NCBI GenBank assembly: GCA_905215555.1
Contig: CAJMQU010000020.1
Location: 1-64,000 of the forward strand
Length of the DNA stretch: 64,000 bases
Source: an uncultured bacterium
GTDB taxonomy: Bacteria; Bacteroidota; Bacteroidia; Bacteroidales; Bacteroidaceae
Direction: 5' to 3'
A model generated the notes under the pieces. That model was not told the origin of the DNA and did not search any database. It worked only from the letters and a program-made list of their open reading frames with translations. This document shows, piece by piece, positions 17,600 to 25,303 of this stretch (position 1 is its first letter; each line of letters starts with the position of its first letter). The position numbers were made by a program, and so were the translations under genes.

Positions 17600-18622
17600 T
17601 TATTTTAAAGGGAGATAAACCCGAAATGTATCTTCATCACACTCCACGCGGATTTGCTTGTTCATCAGCAAGACGAAACGGCTTTCCAGATTCTTCAGTC
17701 CGGTTCCGTTCGTATCGGGCGGAGAAAGTTTGGGGTAAATGGGGTTAGACACCACCAACTCATTCCGTTCGTTCAGCCGGATGGATATTTCCATCTTATG
17801 TTCACTGTCTATCATGTTGTGGACGGTCACGTTCTCCACCAGCGGGAGCAAGGAAAGCACCGGCAATGTCAGTTCGTCCTGCACAGCCTCATCCACCCGG
17901 ATGGAGAAGACCAACTTATTGGCAAAACGCACCTCCATCACGTAGCGGAAAGATTGGATGAATTCCAGTTCCTCCCTCAGCGTAACCAGTCCCTTCTTGT
18001 CACTTTGCAGGATATAGCGGAAAATATCGGATAACTCATGCACGTACATCAGCGTTTTCTCGTCATTCTTCTTGCGGATGAGCGATTGTACTCCGTTCAG
18101 CGAGTTAAAAAAGAAATGCGGGTTTATCTGATTGGCCAGTGCATCGCACCGGCTTTGCAAGTTCTCTATGCGCAGGCGTTCAATCTCATGTTCCTTCTCT
18201 CGTTGCTTGGAATAGAGCATGGAAATGTGGCCGATAAGTGTGCAGAGGGAACACAAGATAAAGAATTGGGAAAGCAACGTGCTGCCCAGAAAGTCCGTAC
18301 GGATGCCATACGAAGAAATCCAGTAGGAAACAGTTGCAAAACCTGCATAGGCAAGCAACGAATAGCCGAAGTTGCGGGCAAATCGTTCCTTGAACTGTGC
18401 ATCCGGTAGCCGACATAGATTATAGCGTATCAACAGGCTGATCAGCCCCCAAAAGAATAGGAAACGGTAGGAGAAATACCAATAAAACCCCGTACATCCG
18501 GCCCCTTTCCAATATTTTATATCCCAGGGGAGGCAGGCTATATTAGGATATATGATAAAAACTGCACTAATCAGACTGACCAGTGGCAGTTTGCGGCTTA
18601 TGTATGTATCGAATGAAGACAT
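17600..18622 (-). CDS. LytS/YehU-type sensor histidine kinase
   Basis: A 340-residue kinase of the His_kinase (PF06580) type: about six N-terminal membrane helices without a large periplasmic domain, a coiled linker (KQREKEHEIERLRIENLQSR), the H-box QINPHFFFNSLNGVQSLI with the phospho-His near 200, and a C-terminal ATPase segment (VLSLLPLVENVTVHNM; GTGLKNLESRF). An upstream in-frame ATG at 18655 overlaps the -7 box, so ATG 18622 is chosen. A sensor buried in the membrane suggests detection of a membrane-soluble signal or membrane state. Confidence 0.9.
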   Translation of the reverse strand: MSSFDTYISRKLPLVSLISAVFIIYPNIACLPWDIKYWKGAGCTGFYWYFSYRFLFFWGLISLLIRYNLCRLPDAQFKERFARNFGYSLLAYAGFATVSYWISSYGIRTDFLGSTLLSQFFILCSLCTLIGHISMLYSKQREKEHEIERLRIENLQSRCDALANQINPHFFFNSLNGVQSLIRKKNDEKTLMYVHELSDIFRYILQSDKKGLVTLREELEFIQSFRYVMEVRFANKLVFSIRVDEAVQDELTLPVLSLLPLVENVTVHNMIDSEHKMEISIRLNERNELVVSNPIYPKLSPPDTNGTGLKNLESRFVLLMNKQIRVECDEDTFRVYLPLK

Positions 18623-18652
18623 ATGGCTTTTCTTCTTTTCTGCAAAGAAAAA

Positions 18653-18660
18653 CAAAATTA
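18653..18660 (-). promoter_or_regulatory. -7 box of the LytS/LytTR operon
   Basis: TAATTTTG on the minus strand, 31 bases upstream of ATG 18622; it overlaps the alternative upstream start at 18655 and argues against it. Confidence 0.5.
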
Positions 18661-18807
18661 TCGAGATGCGGCAGCAGCCAAAGAAGCAAAACGAAAAAAC
18701 AGGGAATAAAAACGAATTTAACTTAAAAGAAAATTAAAAAAGCCACCGACATTACAAGTAACCTTAAAATCAGTTATTAGTGTGAACCAGAAGTTATCCT
18801 TCTTCCT

Positions 18808-18921
18808 TTAAAGAATAGTCAGACTGACCCTTTTCCCAAAATCCTTCGAAAATCCGGAAGAGAGTGGAGAGTTGTACATCTGCTTTTCCATTCTCAATGC
18901 TTTTATTGATAAATGAGATAT
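18808..18921 (-). pseudogene. Remnant of a HipB/Xre-type helix-turn-helix gene
   Basis: One minus-strand frame reads ISFINKSIENGKADVQLSTL then FRIFEGF, the second half of an Xre/HipB helix-turn-helix. The conserved ending GKRVSLTIL with stop (18808-18810) is in another frame, so a frameshift lies near FEGF. The N-terminal half is missing and an in-frame stop precedes ISF. No HipA or toxin partner is seen. The remaining sequence to 19054 holds a short GATACGG inverted repeat (CCGTATC near 18955) and nothing else I recognise. Confidence 0.6.
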
Positions 18922-19054
18922 TTTACTTTCTCCATGTCAAAGCTATACCAAGGCCGTATCAAGTCTAAACGTAAGGATACGGAGAGATGCGGTTCGGGGG
19001 CAGAAAAGTTAAGAAAAACAGCCCCAAAAGACAATCTCCCTACTTTGAAAGAAG

Positions 19055-19945
19055 TCATGCCCGATACTCATTGGGACTTACCCCTACCACCTTCTTAAAC
19101 AAACGGCTCAAATGATGCGGATACTTGAAGCCCAGTTCATAGGCAACTTCGCTGACGGTTTTATTCTCATCATAAAGCCGTTCCTTTGCTTTCTCTATCA
19201 CAAAGAGTTGAATGGACTCCTGAGCTGATTTTCCGGTTTCTTTTTTAATCAAATCACCAAAGTAATTGGCAGAAAGATGCAGTTTGTCCGCAGCATATTG
19301 CACAGACGGCAAACCAATTGTTTGAGGCTGGTCTGATTCAAAGTAATCACTGAGCAAATTCTCAAAACGGACCAGGATATCTTTATTCAGACTTTCACGG
19401 GTAATGAATTGGCGGTCATAAAAACGCTGGCAATGATTCAGTAAAAGTTCAATGGTAGAAGCGATAATGCTTTTGCTGTGTTTGTCTATGGCCCGTTCCA
19501 GTTCTTCCTGTATCTCCAGATAACAGTTAAGGATAATCTGACGCTCACGTTCGGACATGTGCAAAGCTTCATTCGCTTCATAAGAGAAAAAGCTGTAGTC
19601 TTTCATCTTGCGTCCCAATGATGTGCCCCGCAATAAATCAGGATGGAATAGTAAAGCCCACCCTTGAGGATTCAATGTTTCTTTGTCATCATCAACCCCT
19701 GCCACCTGCCCCGGAGCGACAAAGACCAGCGTACCCTCCTGATAATCATACGTGCTACGCCCATAAGACAACTCACCACATTTAAGCTGCTTCAAAAATA
19801 TACAGTAAAAGCCGAAATTCTTGCGTCCGTGCTTTAATGACTTCAATGTTGAAAAGTCAACCACACTGACGAATGGATGTAATGTCTCCACTCCTACAGC
19901 CATATTATACTCATGAATTGTATTCAACTTTACGATTGTACCCAT
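19055..19945 (-). CDS. AraC-family transcriptional regulator
   Basis: A 296-residue regulator: N-terminal cupin-type effector domain (GTLVFVAPGQVAGVDD) and C-terminal AraC double helix-turn-helix (YFGDLIKKETGKSAQESIQLF; VSEVAYELGFKYPHHLSRLF). It is transcribed away from the aldo/keto reductase-flavodoxin operon, which it probably controls. The arrangement recalls YqhC with YqhD/DkgA in E. coli, where an AraC regulator answers electrophile or aldehyde stress; this comparison is inference. Its promoter is well defined at 20001-19971. Confidence 0.9.
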   Translation of the reverse strand: MGTIVKLNTIHEYNMAVGVETLHPFVSVVDFSTLKSLKHGRKNFGFYCIFLKQLKCGELSYGRSTYDYQEGTLVFVAPGQVAGVDDDKETLNPQGWALLFHPDLLRGTSLGRKMKDYSFFSYEANEALHMSERERQIILNCYLEIQEELERAIDKHSKSIIASTIELLLNHCQRFYDRQFITRESLNKDILVRFENLLSDYFESDQPQTIGLPSVQYAADKLHLSANYFGDLIKKETGKSAQESIQLFVIEKAKERLYDENKTVSEVAYELGFKYPHHLSRLFKKVVGVSPNEYRA

Positions 19946-19970
19946 ATTCTTCTCATTTTTTATCTGATGA

Positions 19971-20001
19971 CAAAAATAAAGGTTTTCTTTCAGCTTACAA
20001 A
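19971..20001 (-). promoter_or_regulatory. araC-type gene promoter (-33 and -7)
   Basis: On the minus strand TTTG (20001-19998), 19 bases, then TATTTTTG (19978-19971): a full match to the Bacteroides promoter layout. Confidence 0.7.
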
Positions 20002-20018
20002 CATCTGTATCATTAAAT

Positions 20019-20103
20019 CCGTAATATTGGTGCGAGAAACTGTAATCTGTGTATAATCCTCATTCTCAACTATTCAAGAACCATTTTAAAACCGTAATTA
20101 TGG
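20019..20103 (+). promoter_or_regulatory. Paired operator candidates for the AraC regulator
   Basis: CCGTAATATTGG (20019-20030) and CCGTAATTATGG (20092-20103) are near-identical direct repeats 73 bases apart, about seven DNA turns, in the divergent intergenic region. The second one lies 46 bases upstream of the -7 box for the aldo/keto reductase operon. Confidence 0.5.
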
Positions 20104-20149
20104 TTTGCAAAGCAGTAATCTATCTATTTACAAACGCTATCTCACAGCT

Positions 20150-20157
20150 TACTTTTG
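20150..20157 (+). promoter_or_regulatory. -7 box of the aldo/keto reductase operon
   Basis: TACTTTTG, preceded at 19 bases by TTTA (20127-20130), a near match to the -33 box. It lies 32 bases before ATG 20189, which supports that start over the earlier in-frame one at 20105. Confidence 0.6.
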
Positions 20158-20188
20158 CAACATCAAAATTTATAAAAAAACAAAAGTT

Positions 20189-21172
20189 ATGAAATATCGG
20201 AAATTAGGAAAAAGTGGACTTAAAGTTTCCGCAATAGGTTTAGGCTGCATGGGAATGAGTTATGGCTATGGTACTGCCGGTGACAAAATGGAAATGATTA
20301 AACTGATTCATCAGGCTATAGAAAAAGGTATTACTTTCTTTGATACAGCTGAAGTGTATGGCCCCTACATCAATGAAGAACTGGTGGGTGAGGCTTTAGA
20401 ACCTTATCGCAATGAAGTAGTCATTGCTACCAAATGCGGTATTCAGATTGTAGATGGAAAACAAATAGTCATTGGAAAACCGGAAACCATACGTCGTTCC
20501 ATTGAAGGTTCTCTTAAACGCCTGAGAACAGAGTATGTAGATTTATACTATCTGCATCGGATAGACCCTGATACTCCCATTGAAGAAGTAGCCGAAACTA
20601 TGAAACAACTGCAACAAGAAGGTAAAATACGACATTGGGGAGTATCGGAAGCTGGTGTGCAGACCATTCGCCGGGCACATACTGTTTTCCCGCTGACTGC
20701 TGTTCAAAGTGAGTATTCCATGTGGTGGCGCGAACCTGAAAAAGAATTATTGCCAACTCTTGAAGAATTAGGAATAGGTTTCGTACCTTTCAGTCCACTG
20801 GGTAAAGGTTTTCTGACGGGTAGTATAAGTAAAGATACCCGGTTCGATAAGAGTGATTTCCGTAATATTGTTCCCCGGTTCACAGCCGAGAATCTGAATG
20901 CGAATCAGGTAATCATTGACTTCATCAAAATACTGGCGAATGAGAAGAATGCAACTCCTGCACAAATTGCACTAGCCTGGGTGCTTGCAGTTAACCCTTG
21001 GATTGCCCCTATTCCAGGAACTACAAAACTAAGCCGTTTGGAAGAAAATCTACAGAGCATAAATGTGGAGATTACACAGGAAGAACTTAAAAAAATCAAT
21101 GATATGCTTAACGTTATTCCAATCTCAGGTGACCGCTATCCGGAAGAATTAGCAAAAAGAGTCGGAAAATAA
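20189..21172 (+). CDS. Aldo/keto reductase
   Basis: A 327-residue NADPH-dependent aldo/keto reductase of the YakC/AKR13-like kind. It starts MKYRKLGKSGLKVSAIGLGC; catalytic residues are in FFDTAEVYGPY (Asp/Tyr), VIATKCGI (Lys) and YLHRIDP (His); cofactor binding is in PIPGTTKLSRLEEN. Reduces aldehydes or ketones in the cytoplasm; the substrate is unknown. First gene of a three-gene operon with a flavodoxin (19-base gap) and a second reductase, opposite an AraC regulator. Confidence 0.92.
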   Translation: MKYRKLGKSGLKVSAIGLGCMGMSYGYGTAGDKMEMIKLIHQAIEKGITFFDTAEVYGPYINEELVGEALEPYRNEVVIATKCGIQIVDGKQIVIGKPETIRRSIEGSLKRLRTEYVDLYYLHRIDPDTPIEEVAETMKQLQQEGKIRHWGVSEAGVQTIRRAHTVFPLTAVQSEYSMWWREPEKELLPTLEELGIGFVPFSPLGKGFLTGSISKDTRFDKSDFRNIVPRFTAENLNANQVIIDFIKILANEKNATPAQIALAWVLAVNPWIAPIPGTTKLSRLEENLQSINVEITQEELKKINDMLNVIPISGDRYPEELAKRVGK

Positions 21173-21190
21173 TCATTAAACAGAAATAAC

Positions 21191-21754
21191 ATGAAAACAA
21201 GAATCATTTCATTAATCGTAATCGCAATGACAACATTAGGTATGAATGTACAGGCGCAGAACTCCTCTGCAGACAAGAAAGTATTGGTAGCTTATTTCTC
21301 CCGTTCGGGAAACACTCGCGCAGTAGCCGACCACATCCAAAGCCTCACCGGAGGAGATTGTTTTGAAATTCAGGTGGCCAAACCGTATCCAGAAGAATAT
21401 CATACTTGCACGGAAGTAGCCAAGAAAGAGAAAGAGGACAATGCAAGACCAGCCCTCAAGACCAAGGTTGAGAATATGGCATCTTATGATGTCATCTTCA
21501 TCGGTTATCCGAATTGGTGGGGAACGATGCCTATGCCCATCCTTACATTTCTGGAAAGCTATGACCTTAGCGGTAAAGTAGTAATTCCCTTCTGTACGCA
21601 TGGCGGAGGCGGCGAACAAAACTGTTTCAAAGATTTTGTGAGACACATCGGTAAAGCAGATAGTAAGAAAGGATTCCTTATCAGCGGTGGACAAGCTTCA
21701 TCCGCCCGTCCGCAAGTGGAAAGCTGGTTGAAAGGACTTAAATTAATACAATAA
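21191..21754 (+). CDS. Flavodoxin with signal peptide
   Basis: A 187-residue flavodoxin-like protein. Residues 1-22 form a signal peptide (MKTRIISLIVIAMTTLGMNV then QAQ), which is unusual for a flavodoxin but common for this Bacteroides family. The mature part has the FMN phosphate loop VAYFSRSGNTRAVADHI and FIGYPNWWGTMPMPILTFLE, GGGGEQNCF. It could be a quinone/NAD(P)H oxidoreductase-like protein acting in the periplasm or an electron carrier. Lies between two aldo/keto reductase genes in an AraC-linked operon. Confidence 0.88.
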   Translation: MKTRIISLIVIAMTTLGMNVQAQNSSADKKVLVAYFSRSGNTRAVADHIQSLTGGDCFEIQVAKPYPEEYHTCTEVAKKEKEDNARPALKTKVENMASYDVIFIGYPNWWGTMPMPILTFLESYDLSGKVVIPFCTHGGGGEQNCFKDFVRHIGKADSKKGFLISGGQASSARPQVESWLKGLKLIQ

Positions 21755-21823
21755 TCTGCAATGTCCGAGGATTAACAGCATTATCAATTGTTTCATAATA
21801 AACGAATAATAAAGAAGTATATC

Positions 21824-22666
21824 ATGCAGAAAGTAAAATTAAATAATGGCATAGAAATGCCTATTCTGGGTTTTGGCGTATATCAGATTGAAGACCAAGC
21901 CCTCTGCGAGCAATGTGTGTATGATGCCATTGAGGCTGGTTACCGCTCTATAGATACGGCTGCCGCTTACGGAAATGAAGAAGCTGTGGGAAAAGCAATC
22001 AAACGTAGCGGAGTCCCCCGCGAGGACTTGTTTATCACTACCAAACTCTGGATATCAGATGCCGGTTATGACAAAGCTAAGAAAGCTTTCGAAGCATCCA
22101 TGAAACGCTTGCAACTCGATTATCTGGATTTGTATCTCATTCACCAGCCATTCAATGACTATTACGGTTCGTGGCGTGCGATGGAGGAATTATATAAAGA
22201 AGGACGCATCCGTGCCATCGGCGTCAGCAACTTTATGCCTGACCGTCTTGCGGATCTGATCCTCTTCAACGAAATCGTTCCTGCCGTCAATCAAGTGGAG
22301 ACTAATCCATTCCATCAACAGATTGAAACTGAAGCATTCATGAAAGGAAAAGGAGTCCAGATTGAGTCGTGGGCACCGTTTGCCGAAGGAAAGAATGATT
22401 TATTCCGAAATGAAAGGCTAGCGGAGATTGCAGACAAGCATCACAAGTCTATCGCCCAAGTCGTGTTACGCTGGCTGATACAGAGAAATGTAGTGGTTAT
22501 TCCGAAGTCTGTCCGCAAAGAACGCATCGTTGAGAATTTCAATGTATTCAATTTTGAACTGACTAAGGAAGATATGGAAAAAATAACCGCATTGGACACC
22601 AAGACCAGTTGCTTCTTCTCCCACCGTGACCCGAAAATGGTGGAATGGCTGGGTGGACTGCACTAA
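21824..22666 (+). CDS. Aldo/keto reductase (DkgA-like)
   Basis: A 280-residue aldo/keto reductase related to 2,5-diketo-D-gluconate/methylglyoxal reductases. Start MQKVKLNNGIEMPILGFGVY; catalytic residues in SIDTAAAYGNEEAVG (Asp, Tyr), ITTKLW (Lys) and YLIHQPFNDY (His); cofactor site VIPKSVRKERIVEN. Cytoplasmic; likely detoxifies reactive carbonyls. Start at 21824 follows an A/G-rich ribosome site; an earlier in-frame ATG at 21788 is less likely. The operon ends at the long hairpin 22692-22766. Confidence 0.92.
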   Translation: MQKVKLNNGIEMPILGFGVYQIEDQALCEQCVYDAIEAGYRSIDTAAAYGNEEAVGKAIKRSGVPREDLFITTKLWISDAGYDKAKKAFEASMKRLQLDYLDLYLIHQPFNDYYGSWRAMEELYKEGRIRAIGVSNFMPDRLADLILFNEIVPAVNQVETNPFHQQIETEAFMKGKGVQIESWAPFAEGKNDLFRNERLAEIADKHHKSIAQVVLRWLIQRNVVVIPKSVRKERIVENFNVFNFELTKEDMEKITALDTKTSCFFSHRDPKMVEWLGGLH

Positions 22667-22691
22667 CGAAAGAAGATCTTACAAAAACAAC

Positions 22692-22766
22692 AAATGTGCC
22701 AAAAGTCACTTTGATCATTCCAGGCGAATATTAATCCGCCCCTCACGCAGTACTTTTGGCACATTT
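22692..22766. terminator. Long bidirectional hairpin between convergent operons
   Basis: Perfect 15-base arms AAATGTGCCAAAAGT and ACTTTTGGCACATTT. The loop holds a near-palindrome AGGCGAATATTAATCCGCCC, strikingly like the palindrome inside repeat copy A at 3857-3874. It separates the reductase operon from the end of the PUL and can serve as terminator for both. Confidence 0.7.
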
Positions 22767-22779
22767 TAGGTATTCTTTT

Positions 22780-25281
22780 TTACTTACTCTCAATATTCAG
22801 TACACCTTTTACCACTCCTTTCCCAGTAGCCTCCAAAATTATCTTTCCCGGTTTATCGGTAGAAGAAATAATGGCAGTCATCATCCCGCTAAATACCTTC
22901 ATCCGAGGAAGCTGAAACGACTCAAGCGAAGCAGGATTCCCATTAGCGCCCGCACGGTAGGTTCCGGCACCTTTAACTTTGAAACAAATCTCATTCTCAG
23001 CCAAGGGGCAGAGATTTCCATCTTTATCCACTACCCTGACGGTCACAAATGACAAGTCCTTTCCATCTGCCTTAATTTGCGAACGGTCGGGTATCAGCTC
23101 TATATGATGAGGTTTTCCCGCAGTATGCATCTCCTTTTCGGCAACAGCTTTGCCGTCTTTATCATAAGCAACCACCTTCACCGTACCCGGTTCATACTTT
23201 GTATCCATCCACATCAGACGATAACGCTGCTGGCGTTTGAAATTAGCCGTAGAGATAGAATCCGTACTATTGTCAATCGTAACCGACAAGTCTTTTGTAC
23301 GCCTGCCCTGGCTCTTGCCATTAATGAAAAGTTCAGCAGACGGATAGTTTGTATACACAAACACCGGGGTTACTTCCCCTTCACGCCCTTCCCAGTTCCA
23401 GTGGGGTAGAATATGAAGAGTTTCCTCATGCTTATTCCAATGACTGCGATAGAGATAATAACGGTCTTTCGGCAAACCGGCAAGATCGATAATACCAAAC
23501 AAAGAAGAATGGCTGGGCCAATCAGTATAATAAGGAGTCGGTTCACCCAGATAATCGAAACCTGTCCAAACAAATTCACCTATACAATAAGGAAAATCTT
23601 CATGCCAGATGAAATCATCTTCCGGTAAGTTAGACCAGCCGCAATGTTCCACATCATAGGATGAAGACTGATGGTCGTCATACTTCTGCATGGAACGGCG
23701 AACTAACGGAAATTTGTAGACGCCTCGTGAACTAACGGTAGAAGCTGTTTCACTGCCCAGTATAATCTGCTGCGGCAACTTTTTGTAGTTCTCCTTATAT
23801 TTGTGAGGTCGATAATTGAAGCCGGGAACATCCATCACCGCAGCCATATTATTATTGACCACTGCGTCCGGAGCATCCATACCCTGAGTAACAGGGCGCG
23901 TAGAATCTTCACGATGGCAAATATCCTGCAAGTAACGGGAAAGTTTCGGACCACGGTCACCATTCCACTGGTCGGGCACTTCGTTGCCGATACACCACAT
24001 CACCACACTCGGATTGTTGCGATAATGATGAATCAAATTCATCAGATCTTTTTCCACCCACTCGTCAAAGACTTTATGATAACCGTTCTGCACTTTCGCA
24101 CTTTTCCATTCATCAAACGATTCAGCCATCACCATCATACCCATTTCATCACAGGCACGAATCAATTCAGGAGCCGGCATGTTATGAGAAGTACGGATCG
24201 CATTGCACCCCATATCCTTCAAAATGCGTATCTGGCGACGTATTCCCGCTTCATTGGCAATACTGCCCAAAGGACCGAGGTCATGATGATTGCACACACC
24301 CCGGAATACAATGCGCTCTCCATTCAGAAAAAAGCCCTTATCAGGAATAATCTCAATGGAACGGATACCGAACGGAGTAGTATATTCATCTTTCAGTACA
24401 CTTCCTTCGTATACTTTCGAAACCGCCTGATAAAGTGTCGGAGTATCAGGCGCCCACAACGCAGGAGAGGTTACTACAAATTCTTGCTCGAAGATATTCT
24501 CGCCAAAATCCGTACCTTGTCTCTTATCAGCAGCAATGACTTTTCCATTCCGGTCTTTTAGTTCAGTTACGATGCTATAATCAGACAGATGCTTTCCGAA
24601 CGGAACTACCAGACTGGTCTTTAGATTAACTTTGGCATATTCTTTCTGCGCAACAGGTGTAGTAAGTTGCGTCCCCCATGTGGGAATATATGCATCCTCA
24701 TTAATCACCAGATGGACATTGCGGTATAAACCTGCCCCCGGATACCAGCGGGAAGATTCCGTTTCATTCTCCAAACGGACAGCCAGCGTATTCTTTTCCC
24801 CTGCTTTGAGATAGGGAGTAGCATCTACATAAAACGAATTATAACCATAAGGCCAGTAACCGGCTTCCAGTCCATTGATATAGACATGGGCATGACTCAT
24901 AGCTCCATCAAATATGAGAGTCGCCTTCTTACCCGAAGAATATTCCGGAATATCAAACGCCAGACGATACCAGCCCGTACCGACAAAAGGCAAACCTCCG
25001 GTACGCCCTGCATGTTCCAACGCTTCCTTTTGCCCATCCTGGGTGATAGCTACATTTTGCTTATCATTGTTGATACTAAAAGGACCGTAGACGGCCCAAT
25101 CATGCGGCACTGTGACAGATTGCCATTTAGTATCATCATACTCCTTACGACTAAAGTCCTCATTATCTTCACGGGTGAACTTCCAATCTTTCTCAAAGAA
25201 CCGTTCGGTACGCACCTGCGCATCGGCAAACAACGGCAGGAACAATAACAAAATTATTACAAACCTATATTTTACACTCAT
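22780..25281 (-). CDS. GH2 glycosidase, probable beta-galactosidase
   Basis: A secreted 833-residue glycoside hydrolase family 2 enzyme. Signal peptide (MSVKYRFVIILLLFLPLFADA), sugar-binding jelly roll (about 25-200), immunoglobulin-like domain, TIM barrel (about 300-600) with acid/base Glu in VMWCIGNEVPDQW and nucleophile Glu in ILGSETAST, then C-terminal Ig-like domains including an AHIELIPDRSQI-type segment (DUF4982 region). It should remove terminal beta-galactose, though beta-glucuronidase or beta-mannosidase activity cannot be excluded. Last gene of the PUL, 22 bases after the GH20 gene. Confidence 0.9.
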   Translation of the reverse strand: MSVKYRFVIILLLFLPLFADAQVRTERFFEKDWKFTREDNEDFSRKEYDDTKWQSVTVPHDWAVYGPFSINNDKQNVAITQDGQKEALEHAGRTGGLPFVGTGWYRLAFDIPEYSSGKKATLIFDGAMSHAHVYINGLEAGYWPYGYNSFYVDATPYLKAGEKNTLAVRLENETESSRWYPGAGLYRNVHLVINEDAYIPTWGTQLTTPVAQKEYAKVNLKTSLVVPFGKHLSDYSIVTELKDRNGKVIAADKRQGTDFGENIFEQEFVVTSPALWAPDTPTLYQAVSKVYEGSVLKDEYTTPFGIRSIEIIPDKGFFLNGERIVFRGVCNHHDLGPLGSIANEAGIRRQIRILKDMGCNAIRTSHNMPAPELIRACDEMGMMVMAESFDEWKSAKVQNGYHKVFDEWVEKDLMNLIHHYRNNPSVVMWCIGNEVPDQWNGDRGPKLSRYLQDICHREDSTRPVTQGMDAPDAVVNNNMAAVMDVPGFNYRPHKYKENYKKLPQQIILGSETASTVSSRGVYKFPLVRRSMQKYDDHQSSSYDVEHCGWSNLPEDDFIWHEDFPYCIGEFVWTGFDYLGEPTPYYTDWPSHSSLFGIIDLAGLPKDRYYLYRSHWNKHEETLHILPHWNWEGREGEVTPVFVYTNYPSAELFINGKSQGRRTKDLSVTIDNSTDSISTANFKRQQRYRLMWMDTKYEPGTVKVVAYDKDGKAVAEKEMHTAGKPHHIELIPDRSQIKADGKDLSFVTVRVVDKDGNLCPLAENEICFKVKGAGTYRAGANGNPASLESFQLPRMKVFSGMMTAIISSTDKPGKIILEATGKGVVKGVLNIESK

Positions 25282-25303
25282 AAATATCAGATTATTTTTA
25301 GAT

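Noticed and set aside
18913..19098. 61-codon plus-strand frame before the AraC gene
   Set aside because: No ribosome site and overlaps the end of the AraC coding sequence; reads as antisense noise.
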